A DNA stretch of 64,000 nt from Druceiella hillmani (GCA_039881145.1 JAYKKI010000003.1:4979001-5043000), one strand, 5' to 3'; numbered from the stretch's first letter, positions 12,253 through 26,718 are shown. Program-made: numbers and translations. Notes: generated by a model not told the origin, from the letters alone.

Positions 12253-13210
12253 CATATAGTAGATTTTATGAGTTTATATTATAAGTATATGTTATCTGGC
12301 ATGCGAAGACTCAATCGTGGTAGTCATCTCAAAGGAAATAATTTAAACGTCGATATCTTCCCTTATACTTGTCAAATAATTTCGACGAAAAGTCTTAAAG
12401 TTCATAAATTTTCTTTAGTTGGATACAATTGGAAATATTAGTTTAAGGAAATACATTTATGGCAAATTTTCTGAAATTGGTAATATCGGTAAGGCGCGGC
12501 AAAGTATTCCTCTACTAGATGATCTGACACCTCTGCCACTTCAAACTATGTTATATTTATATTATCAATATAGGAGAATTTGTTCATTTTAATTTATTTC
12601 AAATTATTTATTTTTCCGTTAATACGTTCTCCGATGATTTTATCTATCTAAAATATTCCAAATAATGGCCTCTCTTAGTCGGTAATATTCCTCAAACAAA
12701 GACTTAATTAAAGATTTTAATTTACCCACCAAGAACTGTTGAATTCCTGTGTCAACATCATTCCATGAAGTGGGTACAAGGATGTCGTAAACATTTAGCC
12801 ATGAAGAAGATTCTTGCTTTTTATTTTCCTAATATATGTTTAAAATTCCTTTTGATGAAATGTTTGATATATAGTGTCCAGTAATTACTATAATAATTTT
12901 AAAAATTGTACTTTTTTATTTTTTCTCATTTATGACTTTATAGGTCAACTTGGGTAATAAACAAGGTTCTAGTTGAGATAGCACCCTAGAAAAACTGTAA
13001 TTTTTATAGACAATAATAAAGTAATTATAAAGAAATATATGATTGATACTGCCCTACAGTTTTCTTGTTGAATATAACTCAACTATCCACGTCAAGAAAA
13101 ATCTAACCGGGATATTGAAATTTTACGTGAGTTTTTCATATTACCAGGCCGTAATTTCGGGGGGCACCCGTCCATCACGTACTTTATTAAGTATGCAAAC
13201 GGTATTGTAT

Positions 13211-13228
13211 TAATATATGTAATATATG

Positions 13229-13283
<55 letters not shown>

Positions 13284-13295
13284 ATATATGTAAAT
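13211..13295. repeat. (TA)n tract flanked by TAATATATG units
   Basis: A central TA run at 13230-13280 has copies of TAATATATG or a close variant on both sides. Confidence 0.9.
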
Positions 13296-16012
13296 ATATT
13301 TTAAGTTTCCTGCCGCGCTCCATTAGCCTACGCTATTTAAAACGTTTCCACTATGAATGAAAGCATGTAAATACCAATTAATTTTTGTTATAAAAAATTA
13401 AGATTTCCTTTCACGATTTGATGAATGGCTGTTTGAAATTCAAGTTAACGATTCAAGTGTTATTGGAGATCCTACGAAAGATGCTTCCTTATAATTATCA
13501 CATTTGTTAAAAAAATTGTGCGTTTTTAAATTGGGACGTTGAATATATAACATATTTTTGTTATTACCGACGATAAGAAGAGAAAATATCATGTAAATAA
13601 TGCGGAATATTTTCATACGAAAATATAATGAATTAAAATGTTTCGTCATGGGGTATTTTAGAAGACAATCTATTTAAATATTTACTTTCAAAAGCACAAT
13701 TTTATCGTCTCGATAGAAATTATCGATTTTAGTTTTAATTTGAAAATTATCCTGAAGGAAGTAATATGGTTTTTCTTAAAAATAATATTAAAAATGTATC
13801 AAAAATTATATTGCAAAATTATAATTTAACATGATTAAAGTATTTTTCAATAAACCTTCTTATTTTGCTCAAATGGTTCTACAACATAAGCTGTGTGCGA
13901 ATCCTAAAAACAACTGCTGTAAATTTTAACTACAACGAACTACTCCCTTATCTTATTTAATATTAAAAACAATTTTATTTAATACTTTTTCTGTATAAAT
14001 AAAATTATATTTTTTTACACTATGTTTGCTAACAAAATTGTAATATTTTTTTTGTTTGCGGTACATTTTCTTAAGTCTTTAAACCTTTTATTTATAATCA
14101 TGATATTTTCAAAAAGACGTAATCAACATTTTATTTAATGTTGAAGCATAATATCAGTAATAATAATTAAATAGCTAGTAAAAAACTAATTACAATTATG
14201 AGTGCTCTGAATATGGATTTGATTTCATATGGATTTGATATAAAAACCTTCGTCTGTAAAAATATACTAAATAAAAAGAAAAATTTGGTCAAATTTATCT
14301 TCGAGCTTACGAATACATAACAGATACACCACCTGTCGTCCCTAATTGGATATTGATGGAGTAGAACTGCGCAATATTTTCACCATATAGGTATATTGTT
14401 GTTTTCTGAAAACGCGAGTAATTGAAGAATGTTAATGATCAAAGTCTCATAACAATTTTATTGATTTTACAATAACCTGTCCGAACTAATTTCTTTAGTT
14501 CATTTGGTATAACAGATTGTACAAATGTTTTTTTTAACGTTAAGTAAGTTACTTTATTTTACACACTAGTGATGTTTCGGAAATAGTAGGTTCGAATTAA
14601 AATAGTTTTCATTTACAATAACCATGATGCATGAACTGATATATCCTGGGTTAAAATGATAATTTAAAGAGAATCCCCTCCATTTTAAACATTAATATTT
14701 TTAATTAGGATATCTTATTATAGACGTAGGAATCACTTAACTCCCATTTGTCATATCTGCAGTCAATTACATATAATAATATGATAAAAATAAATATTTA
14801 TTGTTATGAATGTTATATTTAATTAAATAAAAAAAATGTGTCTAATATATAATAACGATTTCAATGCAATGTATATACGAAAATCAGGTGCATACGACGC
14901 TTTTTGTTTTGTTTGCACAAATACTAGATACCACGATACATAATTTATCTTTCGCAAAATTTTCATATTTTATCTTGTGGTTTACTAATCTAAACTCAGT
15001 TGCAAACTAAATAGTAGATAGAATACCGTGCTTTTGAAGACTTTACGAATTTATTGATCATCAATAAAATATCTAATTTTGCAAGAGAATCTATAATTTG
15101 CAGTAGAAAAATGAAGTTATTATTTATTCTCCAAAATAATTTCTAAATATTTGTAAAAAGTAAAGTGAAAATATTTATTCTTTTCAAAGTAAGCGAAAAT
15201 ATTTAAAATATATAAAATAATTTAAAAATATTTGTTTTCCAAAAAGTAAATCTTCACTAATGGATAGATACTATTATTGGTATCATCAAAGTCAAAGATT
15301 CTACATCTACCAATACTAACAAAACAACACAGCGCCACATCCCTAAATCTTTGATTTAATTTGCTATCAAATGTGCTCGCAAACGATGCTTTATTTTACG
15401 AATTTGAACTTCGTCCAGAATATATAAATATTGATTGAAATAATAAAGACATCCTATTTTTAATCTGATTGTATTTTAATCTAATTAACCGTATAAAGTT
15501 TCCCATATGTCAATATTATGAAACGATATTTTTAGGAAAGATGACCAATCATATATATGCTGTAGTTATTATTAAAAAAAATACTTTTAAGAAAGTACTA
15601 TTTATCTTAATTTTGAAGTAATTAAACATTAAAACCTGCATGTGCTTTATGAGAGGCAAATTTGTTGTTCACGAATTTCATAAAACAGGTCGCAATGCGT
15701 CACTATTTTCCTAAAATACTCAATAATATTAAGGTTCAACAACTAGATGTTGTTATGATTCAGTTAAATTTTATTACATAATTACTTGTTGACATTTATT
15801 TCAATCTATTTTCCGAAAAACTAAATTTATGATAGAAATTATTATCTATTTAAGACCTTCTGTTATCTGCTTAAATTCGCGTCCAACAAGAGACGGTAAA
15901 AACCTGAATTGAAAAAATATATATTTGGTAGTATATTAACTAATTGTTATTCCATCTCTCAGTGGGCACGTGCGTCATATTCGTGGTCGATATGGTTAAC
16001 TGCTCTTTTGTT

Positions 16013-16073
16013 CATATATATGTACACATACACATACACATACACCCTCACCCACACACACACACACACAGAC

Positions 16074-16148
<75 letters not shown>

Positions 16149-16154
16149 TATGTA

Positions 16155-16205
<51 letters not shown>
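16013..16205. repeat. Compound (TA)/(CA) microsatellite
   Basis: TACACA and CACACA runs at 16021-16070, then TA runs with TG interruptions up to 16205. Four overlapping Tyr/Ile/His-rich frames on both strands are artefacts of this repeat. Confidence 0.95.
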
Positions 16206-16206
<1 letters not shown>

Positions 16207-19200
16207 GTCAGCAACGTTGAATAAATTCCGTTTTTCGGATGCCTTATACAAAAAAGGGTCGTAGCAAAGGCAAGTAATCACCATATCACCATTGCTATAT
16301 CGCATCTTGTAGAAACTTTCGGAGTATTGAAAGACAGATACAAAACGTCTTCGAATGTCACAGTAAGTCTACAAAAGTCAATAGTAAAGACCTGCCTCAT
16401 TATGGATAGATGCACGATGGCGGACAGCGTTTCCCATCCTCTTTCGCAAATATTTTTTTTGTTTTATGAACTTTCTATAAACTAACTGTGCTTCATAAAT
16501 TTGTTTAAAATTTGAATCTGTCGTTAATATTTATAATTAAATTACTTTAGCAGCTTCGGTGATGGGCTGTTTAAATTTAAAACTATTAGGTGCTTTATTT
16601 TTCATACATGTAACAAAACTAGTCTTGAATGGGTTCACGAAAAATTATTTGGAAATACATAACAAAAGTAATATGAAACAAAAATATTATTTTTGGAATA
16701 ATAATACATTTCGATATGGGTCTGTTTTTCTGTTCACGAATTAAGCAAGAGCAGTTAAAAAGATTTCGATGAAGTTTTACTGACGGGTTTTGTTGTATAT
16801 TTCAACCATTAAAATAAATTTTGACAATTTTATTTTTTAATGCAAAATATACTAATTTAAAAAAAAATTAATTTTATTATTTGTATAATATTTTCTAGAA
16901 GTCTAAATGCAAATAAACTAGTTGGTTATTCGTCACTAATGATAATTCAATAAAACCGAAATTTCGTAAGCAATAAAACTATTTTTCTAAAAGTATTTAT
17001 TTCGATATAATGATTTTTATGAAGGAAATGTTAAAATTGCAAAATTTTCTAATTTCTATTTAAAAAAAATTAAATTAATAAACAGGAATGATGGTGACAA
17101 CATTAAAATTATTTTTTTCTTAGAAAAGCAAGTACAAACGATTTCGTCTTACCTTATCACAATAAAGATAATCTCTGTAATGTCCTTTGTACTTACGTAA
17201 GACATATTCAGGCAATTACGTAACCCTAAACACATAAAGTGTTATAATTGTCTCTTAGAGCCTCTTCCAAGAAAACCAAGAATCTTCAAAAAAAAAAGGA
17301 TTTGTTAACATTTTATTTGCTCCGTAAGTTAATGTCAATGATCGAAGTCTGCGAGAACAATGGTAATATATTTAAGCAGTATATGAAATTTTATAATACC
17401 TGTTACAGAAAACAAAATCCCTTAAGAAAAATGTAAAAAAACCGCAAATTACCTTTTTAAAAGTTTAGCTGAAAACTAGTGAAATAAAAGAAGCCAATTC
17501 CTTGCAGAGCTTTGTTAGAAAGTTGAATTAGAGTTTCGCATGTTGATTTATTGAATAGTACATCTACATATTAAACTTAACCCCTATAAACCGTTTTTAA
17601 ATATATTTTGCTTCTAATAGTTTTACAGAATTCATCGTCTGATGAAATCGCAGAGAGATAAGAATTTATCACGGCCCAAGTTCATGGTTACAAACATATC
17701 CATCACATCGACATAAAGTGACAATCATTTTAATTTCAAATTTGGTCGCTTCTTTGATGAAACTCATGAAAGTAGGTAACAATATGGTGAATATTGTATA
17801 AATATACTAACCGAGGATATTTACACTTCTGAATTGTATGATGGTTTCATTGCCTTTATAATCATGGTTCCCTGACACCAAATCTGTGTATACTGACGAT
17901 GATTTAACATATAAAAAAAATCATTCAAAACTAATTTAAAAGAAAAGGTATGAAAACCAAATTAATTCAATTCAACCACAAGCAAACAATTATTTTTTCC
18001 CCCGTATGGAAGAAATAAAAACGCCTTAACAATATTTCAACTTATATTGCTGTTATACTTAGGGCAACTCCATGTAAAATAATTTCATTTAGATTTATAT
18101 TTATTTGAGAAATACTATATTTGATTCTATTTTCTCTCTTGTTTATAGAAAACCTACCTATTTAATATATTAATATATACTTTTTGACGGATGACTCTAA
18201 GCTAGATATGGGGATAACGTCGCACAAGAAAATTAACCTTAAGTCAAATTTTTATCAAAATACGATTATGTATTTTTTATAAGATAAAGCTAAAATTAAA
18301 TTTTATTAAAAAAACGTTTCTATTAGAAGTCTACTATATCTTAAACTCAACATATATGTAAATTTCAAGTATCTGGCTCTACTAAACAACATATAGAATT
18401 TGATGATACGTCAGAGGGTGAGCTATGAAATTTGTTATTTTTAATGACAAATATTTTGATAACTACTAGAGATAAAAGCAGGAATATATTACAATATCTG
18501 GTTCTTTTTCGAACATACTATACTTCTAGAATTACACTCCTAGAATTTTCTGGAGCTGATATCACAGTGTCAAAACAGCCGCAAAGCTCTTCATGCAATG
18601 TAATATTTTCTTTGATTCTAACATTTGTGGAAGCTTTTTAAATTTTAAACTACGTGAATACTGATTAAGTTCAATTATCTGCTTTAAGGTATAATATGAA
18701 TGTAATAAAGGATGGCATGCATATCACAAGGAAACTGTTTTTATTATTACTTAAATGATTAGGGGGCAAAAATGGAACTTCGATTCCCGTCAAGTTACTA
18801 GTAACCAACCGGTCTACATTCTTAGCATTGTTTACAATGATAGCTGATAAAATTGATACATAATGCATTAGATATAGATTAAAAATGATGTCACTGTATT
18901 TAACTGGATTTTTTTTAGTCTCTAATCAATTAAATTTTTGAGGTTAATTCTCAGCATGTAATATAATTGATGAAAATCAGGTAATATGTAGGAAGAATAG
19001 TAGGTAATATATTTTTTCACACATGGTAACGATCTTAATATTCAGTCCCAATAAAGCATGGTACTTAAATTTTTCAAAAAATATCCTTATCGCTTAAAAG
19101 TCTTAATTTACTGTAAAATTATATAATAAAAGCTAATTTCAAATATTTACAACATTCGGTAGATGAATATCCTGCATAAATGCTTCGAAATATTTTTCTG

Positions 19201-21314
19201 TCGTGAATAAAAGATTCAGGAAACATTCACTTTTCAAGCATAACTAAAGTGCCGTTAAAGTACATAGTTTAACGACGATAAAACTGTTTCTGAGCACCCA
19301 ATACTTCTTTGCTTGCTTAAACTATGTTGTATTGATTATTGTGTGATATGAATGATGTGAGGTACAGAACAGTTTCTAGAAAACGAAATATTATTCACGT
19401 TATTAATTTCTTAGCGCATAAAATAAAAGAGCGATACATAAATTTTGATTGGCACAGACAAATTTAATTTTTTATTTGTGTGGCATATTAATTTAAGGGA
19501 AAAAAAACGATTTTACTGGCAATATGATTTTTTCCAACGTTTTATCAATACGGTAAATATTTATTTATAATGCAGTTGCCTTGAGCAGGAAGTATAAGAA
19601 TTAGGACAATTTGGAGTTATGTTATATATTATACAATTTACACATAAAACTATTGTTATAATATTTGGAAACTAAAAAGGATGGTAGCACATTTCCACAA
19701 ATTAATAACTAAGAAAAGTTAATTAACAATCATTGCACTGTTTACAAAATTAACGAACTTTTTTTAAAAGTTGCGCATCGTTATATAAAGTTTATATTTA
19801 TGAAAGCTGCCCCTTTTAAAACGAATTTGAAAATTAATTTAAAATGTCTCTCAGCATACGTACTCAAAAAAAGAAATAACGTTTATAAGTAGCTATTCAC
19901 ATTACTGTTCGATGTTCTTTTTATAATGAAGTTTTTCTATAGTTTACAGATAAAAGCTAGGCAAAATAATGAATCCACTAACAAGCTTCTACTTAAATGA
20001 AGTTAGGTAGGCACTTTCATATTGAAAACTAAAATTCACAATCGCCTTATTTTAAAATCTGAAACAATTTACGCGTCCAAATAAAACCTATGTTGCATTT
20101 ACAAATGTGACATATCGATTGTTTTATACTAGGAAATATTTATGTACGCTTTTTTAGCCTGAACGAACATTTCTCTATCCCTCCCTATCTGTATCATTTT
20201 CACCCTTTTAAATTAAAATAAAAGGTATTATTTTTTACTGTTATAATTAATCTTTTTAACTTTCTTGTAACTTACATGTTTAAAATGAGATAATTTACAT
20301 ACATATACATTCTTTAAGTAAATCGTTATCACTTCTAATTATGCTAATGTAACTAACATTCTAAACAAAGCATGTTATTATATGTATATCATGTAAATGC
20401 ATATTCAAAAAGTACACAAAGTATTGTATATCAATAGAAAATTAAACGCATTGTTACTTAATTTGAATTTCAGAAAACATGCTAAATCACGAAACTAACA
20501 ACTTTTTCTGTTTTCCTAATTTGAGTCTAAAGAGCTTCGCTTAAACTTTTGTGCATAGGTGAAATTGAGGTGCTAACAAATTTTCCGAAATCAGCTTTAA
20601 CAAAGAAACGTTCAAATGATTTGATAAAATATTGTGTTAGTGAAATATATCTCAAGATACCAAGGTATAAATGATTCAATGAATAGAATGGTAATGGCTG
20701 TCTTCCCTCCTTTTGGGAGTGCATCTCTAACTGTATGTTCACAATGGAAGAAGCTGCTCCTAATTTATATATTTTATGTAATTTTTAAAACCTGGTGATT
20801 TCTTTACTGGAGTAATGACCTATTTTTATATTCGTATAGCGAAATCTAAATTTCGTTTTCAGGATTTTTCTGTATGTCCCGTACATAATTAAGAGGAAAA
20901 AACTGCATGTTGCTACTAAAGTCATAAGGAATTTTTTTGAAGTAAATAAACGTCTCCATTTTTAAATCTGAAGATGGAAAAAAGTGGCAGCCTGAACGTT
21001 GTTTAATTAAGAAAATAATGTTCGAAATCCCGGGGCCCTTTAATTGACTTGATTATTAGAAAAAATGTATAGCAGTGAAATAAATTAAATTGACAAATTG
21101 AAATTCCTTCCTTTGAATTTATGTAATTATAATTATGGAATCCGAAGCAACCGCCTCTGATTTGGTGGAAAATATGTCTAAAAAAATTATATTTTCTTTT
21201 ATCACAGGTGCAAACATAACTTAATTTCCTTTGTCCATTTTTCTCGCTAAATTCCAAAATGTTGAGGAAAGTTTTGAAAATGAAATCACACGTATTGAAA
21301 ATAATGCATATATG

Positions 21315-21317
<3 letters not shown>
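16206..21317. other. Unassigned A+T-rich DNA
   Basis: No feature that I can support. Frames are all under 75 codons and without recognisable motifs. Confidence 0.5.
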
Positions 21318-21396
<79 letters not shown>

Positions 21397-21410
21397 CATA
21401 TATATACGTG
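21318..21410. repeat. (TA)n microsatellite with TAAATA interruptions
   Basis: Imperfect TA run with two AAATA breaks. Confidence 0.95.
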
Positions 21411-23693
21411 TATAAATAAATAATAATTGTTTTAAAGTAAACAAATTTTACAAATTAAATTTTTTTTTTCAGTTACAAATATTTTTCTGCGATTTTTACA
21501 ATAAAGTAACTCACTTATATGTTATGCACTTATATGTGTTATATTTTTCCTCCCGTTTATATAAGACATTCGTAGATTTTACTCTATGTGCATATATGAA
21601 TTTAGACAATTCAGTAAAATACAAATTTGCGACTTATAATTCAATCTCAGTAAGTAGAAAACTTAATAATTACGCTGCAAAATTCATTAAACATTTTTAT
21701 AATATTTTGATATTTTTTTTATAAATATTTAAAACGCTTTTGCGACATATAAATTAATAAATACCAAATATCTAATCGACAAATAAAATAATGAAAAATG
21801 TGCCGCAATTATTAACAGCCCTATTTTCTGATTTTTGTTTGCTTAAAGACCTACCTGTTGGATGAGTCGGATTACGGTATCAAATGAGGAACCAAAAAGT
21901 AAATTGTCTCAATATCGAATTTAAAACGAGCGCCATATTACTGATTGACCTATTCAGCGAGAAAGCTCGTAATAACTTTGATATGAAACTGCTGTACGAG
22001 GAAATTTAAGCTAAATTATAACTATACTTACACATTCCTAGTGTATAAATATTAATTTAAATTGTATCCCAATGGTCACTGCAGTTCAGAATATTGGTTA
22101 CTTCAAAAGCGCTACCACTTTTAAGTACGGGTATAACCAGAGTAATTTTCTATTGCAAAAACATTTTGAAATATCTTATAAAATACACGTTTTTAGGTTC
22201 ATTGAATGTATCAGTGAATACATTGATATATCCGGGTATACCACCAGATGTGATTGATCTTTTCGAGCAAATGTTAAGACGCTATTATAAGTCCGCGCAA
22301 CATTAGTGTCGGCTCCACTGCGATAGCAAGACGTAGCTAGCGGGGTCAAACCGAGGTACGAATTGATACCGACCAAAAGTATGTAGCGAAAAGAAGAGAA
22401 TGTTCAATGGAAGCTCTTTGAACATGGTTCAAGGAACTCCAGACAGTGCTGCAGAAGAATTAAGTTCGCCTATGTACTCAAGGTGGTAAAAACACACAGT
22501 GCAGTATTCTTTCTATTTAAATTCTCCCATTACTGAAATTAAAAAAATTTTATATTAAACTTAAAATACCCATACTATTGCTTTCTTAGATTATTAATAT
22601 TGAAAACATAGCTCCGTTATTATGCCACATTTCAAATTTCATCGTCAAATTTTTTTTAAGAAAAACAACCGTGACAGACTGGTGAATATAGGAATGACCC
22701 TACAAAACCACCCTTTTTAAGGTTTCTTACTGACATAAGCAAATGTAATTAACTTAATCCTTACAGATTACGTGTTCTACACTTTTACACCTAAGTACAT
22801 GACATTTTGAAGGTCGATGCCTCATAACGGGAAGGTAATTTCAATCAACTGCAAGATTTTTTTTTCGTGAATAAAAGAGATAAAAGAGATTTTCTTCTCG
22901 TGAAAAAAACAGATCGATGGACACAAGCAGGATGTCGTTGGACAGGGATTTTTAATCGAAATTTAAATTCGATTCTTGTTTGTAAAATATTTACCTTCTA
23001 AATAGAGTACGTGACTTAATAAAATTAAAAAATTAAAAAATAGCATTTGAATAGACCTTTTAATTGATATTTCGGTTAACACACATCAAATCTTCAAGAT
23101 AAATAGACAACTGTGGAACCTCACATTATGCGTGTTCCGACACGCAAATGGTGGGTTTAGGACCTAACCTGACCTGGACGAGTTTGGGACCTAGCCAAGA
23201 ACGAAAGAAAAATAAATACAATTAAAAATTCGTTGCGTAACTTAAAGTTCGCTAATTGTAGCACTGTTGTGATATTTTATCTTACTAAATTTCTTGAGGG
23301 ATAATTGGAGACTATATAAGTACTTACTATATATACCTATATATACGACGCAACTTGGGTTTAACTTAATAATAAATAATTTATGTTGTATCGTCAATAA
23401 TTTTATATGATTTAATAACGTCGTTAAAGTAGTCTAACTTTGTATTTATTTATATACTCCAACTCAGGGAACAATTTGTTTGTATCGATGTTAACAATGT
23501 GACATTCGCTAAGTACATTATTTTGCGTTCTTGTATTATGTTGCTATTTCGTAATATTTCATAAAATTTTTTGTTAAGTTTCATTTGAGAAAAGTAACTG
23601 TTTTGGATATAATTGTTTAATATTTTTCCGTGAATGCTTCTATTCATTTTGAGGCAATATTCATGATATTGGTTAAGAAAGGTTCTTTATGTA
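21411..23693. other. Unassigned DNA with one ambiguous open patch
   Basis: The stretch 22195-22306 reads as a plausible short exon: it follows a pyrimidine-rich TTTTTAG and is open for about 35 codons including Pro-Gly-Ile-Pro-Pro-Asp. I recognise no family and cannot find a partner exon. The rest shows no gene. Confidence 0.35.
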
Positions 23694-23719
23694 TACATAT
23701 ATATATATATATATATATA
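23694..23719. repeat. Short (TA)n microsatellite
   Basis: About 25 bp of AT dinucleotide. Confidence 0.9.
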
Positions 23720-24154
23720 GTTTATATTAGTCATACCGTCCGGCAGATCGTAATAGCGCAAAACATTGAAAATATTGGATGTATGAATTTTGCTAATATA
23801 CAAATCAAATTATTATCAAACATTTCAGCATAAAAATTAATGTTTTATTTTAACTTACTTGATAGTATATTAATTAATTTTGTTCAAAATCTTTTCTATT
23901 TAATCAATTTTTATATTACTTTTGAATGATTTGTTGTTCTTTTGAGTAAAAGAGAAAAAATTGTAAATATTTTCCCGTATGAATACAAGCTTAAAATAGC
24001 CTAAAATAATAAAATTATTTTTCTATTTTTATAACTATAAACTATTATTGTGCCAAATAAAGAAAAATTATTCGCATTTGACCTATTTGATGAAAAGAAA
24101 TTAAAGTTAAAATAAATATTTTTTTGTCCATAATTCTCGCACAAATGGTAACAT

Positions 24155-24330
24155 TTTTAAGGTTCCGTACCTCAAAAGGAGGAAATGAAATCCTATAATA
24201 TCACAAACATGTCTGTTCATCTGTCCGTGCGGCGCAGTTCTTTTTCTTAGAAATTATTTGACATAGAAACTTGAAATTTTGCAGAATTAACCCGCATATA
24301 TCTAAAAAAGTAAAACTCGACTAAACTGTT
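24155..24330 (+). repeat. Decayed dispersed repeat (TTCCGTACC...CTGTCC type)
   Basis: The order AAGGTTCCGTACCTCAAAA, then ATCCTATAATATCAC, then CTGTTCATCTGTCCGTG, then GAAACTTGAAATTTTGCAG resembles an abundant insect (notably moth) dispersed repeat that begins TTCCGTACC and continues to a CTGTCTGTC-like run. The match is from memory of the pattern and is partial. This copy is eroded and has no coding capacity. Confidence 0.45.
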
Positions 24331-25098
24331 TGGAAATTTAAAGAGTTTTAGTTCTATATTTATTGTCAGATATCGTTTAAAAGGGTCTCAAAATTATTTT
24401 TTTGTTGTAATTTTTGGTACTATATATTTACGTTTGAGTTATGTTTTTTCACGTATATATATGCAACATAAATATAACTCACCTCTTTATTTGTGAAACT
24501 ATTCAACCTAAAATTTTAAAAAAATATGGATTTTTAAGAACCAAGGCAAAGTTTTTAGGAAAACTATGGCGACGATTAGAAATATAATATTTTTAAACCT
24601 GCAGTATATTTTTAAGTCTACGAAACAAATAGTATACGGAAAATACATTTATGTCTTCCTATATTCACAACCTATTTTTTCACAAAATATATGTACTTGA
24701 AATTTGGCTTACTAATATTTAATATTAACTCATACATTTTGAGCTAACAGACATTTTAAAAATAATCGCCTATGAATTAAAAACGAGGTAAATAAATATT
24801 TTAATTTATTTTTGAATTTCAAATGCTTTGTGAGATATTATTTCGATGGGTCTGTTGCGAAAAATACGAAAGTACTTTTGTTCATAATTTTAAATTACAC
24901 ATTTGAAAAGACATTCCAAAATATATGCAAAAAACAGCATTCCCCACTGTAACTTATTTCCGAAACTATAGAGCTAACAATCACACATTTGGGATATGAA
25001 AAATGCATATTTGTAAATAATTTTGATAAAAATACCATGTTCCTTAAAGATTGTATGTTTGGATATAGAAACTTCGTGACGCGAGTTTTCGTGCTTCC

Positions 25099-25528
25099 GG
25101 CTGTCCCGTAAGGAGTGGACCAACGAAACGTCAGTAATAGAGGGGGTTATTATAAATATGAAAAAATACATTTTATTATCCTGGGCCTAATAGTTTCAGA
25201 GATATGATTTTAATTTTTTTTTAATATTTTTTACGGCCCATGAAAAGAATGTAATTATAAAAAGCTCATATTTCAGCGTTTAACTTTTATGTTGCCCATA
25301 ATAACGAATGAATAACATTTTAATTAGGCAGAAGCATGTTCTTTTAAAAATTTTGGAAAATATAAAAGCAGAAATAGTAATAATACCAAATAAAAAAAAA
25401 AATTTTAACCTTAAAAAGTCATATCTCTAAAACTATTAGGCCTATGTTAATAAAATTTATTGTTTCGTATGCGTAATAACCCCCTCTATCATCGACATTT
25501 CCTTGGTCTACTCCTTACGGGGCACCTG
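25099..25528. mobile_element. Diverged ~430-bp inverted-repeat (fold-back) element
   Basis: The left arm (about 25099-25215) and right arm (about 25420-25528) are reverse complements with roughly three quarters of positions conserved. Matched blocks include CCCGTAAGGAGTGGACCAA versus CCCCGTAAGGAGTAGACCAA, ATAGAGGGGGTTATTA in both, and GGCCTAATAGTTT then AGAGATATGA in both. About 200 bp of spacer carries no coding frame. This fits an old non-autonomous fold-back or MITE-type transposon. I cannot assign a superfamily, and no target-site duplication is clear. Confidence 0.65.
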
Positions 25529-26500
25529 TATATTTAAATATGTAACTTGTCATTTTAACGAATTCCTATATTTAAATGATAGTAATTTATTACGGAATAT
25601 ATTAAATACCGTTTATTCTTTTGCAAACATTAACAATATTAAGGAGAAAGCAGTTACAACGTCAGTGAGAGCATTGTAGAATTCATTCGAAGACGAGTAG
25701 AGGTTTGCAGTGTTCTATCCAATTACAATCGCAGTGTTCAAAAATGGACTTTCGCTCATAAATATCTAAATATTTTACATCGAAGTAGATACAGAAAGGA
25801 AATAATTCTAATAATTCGCTTTAATTTGTCATATTGCTCTACAAATAATATTTATTTCATTGGGCGACATAACTTTGGATGCTGCTTTCTAACCTTAGTT
25901 TTGTGAATATTTTTCATGTTGTACGAAACAAATTCGAGATCTATTTAATTTCATTGAAAGGACAAATATCGATATGATTTAAGATTTTTTTCCATGACAC
26001 GGGGTAAAATTATTCTTATACGTGTATATTAATAAAATGTCTTCTACGAAAAGGATATAGTTTCTTTAGTTATTGATAGAATGTGAGAAGAAAGTTGCAC
26101 AAGGTCCCACTATACATCAAGTGTTTGTAAATGTACACTGTTTTTTTACCTTTTTGTAGCCTATTAACCATATATGTAATATTGTATGTATATATATTAC
26201 AACTATATATCTTACTATGTATTAACAACCGTTATGAAGGATTATTTCCAAAAGATTAAGTTAATTGATATGTTTACATACTAAATATGAATCAATAAAA
26301 TGATGTAATAGAAATAGCTAGAAAATCAGCTGTCTAAATAAAATATATAATAATAACTATTACAAGAAAATTGAGGAAAAATATAATTATAGTATAATAG
26401 TAATAATCGTTTTTTTTTAATGTAATTGTTATATCTTGTGTCATGTTACTAAAATTTATCTGCTTTTTAATGTGAAACATCTATAGGCGCAAGTATAAAC
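25529..26500. other. Unassigned A+T-rich DNA
   Basis: No gene or repeat recognised between the inverted-repeat element and the GC-richer block that precedes the spliced pseudogene. Confidence 0.5.
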
Positions 26501-26512
26501 CGGATCGTTGAC

Positions 26513-26599
26513 GTGGCGACGCTTGCCGTGGCGACTGGTCGCCACGCTATACTAAAGTATATATGTAGTAGATTGTACGGTATGGCGACGTGTCGCCAT
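26513..26599. promoter_or_regulatory. Cluster of GTGGCGAC palindromes upstream of spliced pseudogene
   Basis: GTGGCGAC occurs at 26513-26520. The palindrome GTGGCGAC-TG-GTCGCCAC lies at 26528-26545, and a second one, ATGGCGAC-GT-GTCGCCAT, at 26582-26599. The two palindromes are 54 bp apart and lie 120-190 bp upstream of an ATG. Spaced identical palindromes look like protein-binding sites. They could be operators of the downstream gene or subterminal transposase-binding repeats of a DNA transposon. Function is inferred from symmetry only. Confidence 0.5.
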
Positions 26600-26629
26600 G
26601 CGCAACCGACTACGCGACCCCCTCCTCAC

Positions 26630-26635
26630 TCAGTT
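26630..26635 (+). promoter_or_regulatory. Possible arthropod initiator (TCAGTT)
   Basis: TCAGTT matches the arthropod Inr core TCAGT. It lies at the end of a GC-rich pyrimidine run (CCCCCTCCTCACTCAGTT) and 89 bp upstream of the first ATG of the pseudogene. No TATA box sits at -30. Confidence 0.35.
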
Positions 26636-26718
26636 CGACGCTGTTGTTTACTACGGTACACATAACCTGTGCTTTACTTGAAAAAAAAAATTCTTTATCT
26701 TATTTTTGACAATAAAAT

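Larger units (their letters stand above)
10391..16012. other. Unassigned A+T-rich DNA
   Basis: Apart from the TA tracts at 12168-12248 and 13211-13295 I see no gene, element or structured repeat here. All frames are short and have no recognisable domain. Confidence 0.5.

Noticed and set aside
16013..16305. Long frames rich in Tyr-Ile on both strands (also at 9895-10080, 12074-12259 and 53918-54211)
   Set aside because: They are translations of (TA)n and (CA)n microsatellites, open on several frames and both strands at once.
22094..22306. Possible single exon after TTTTTAG at about 22194
   Set aside because: About 35 codons only, no donor or partner exon found, no recognisable family; left as an ambiguous patch.
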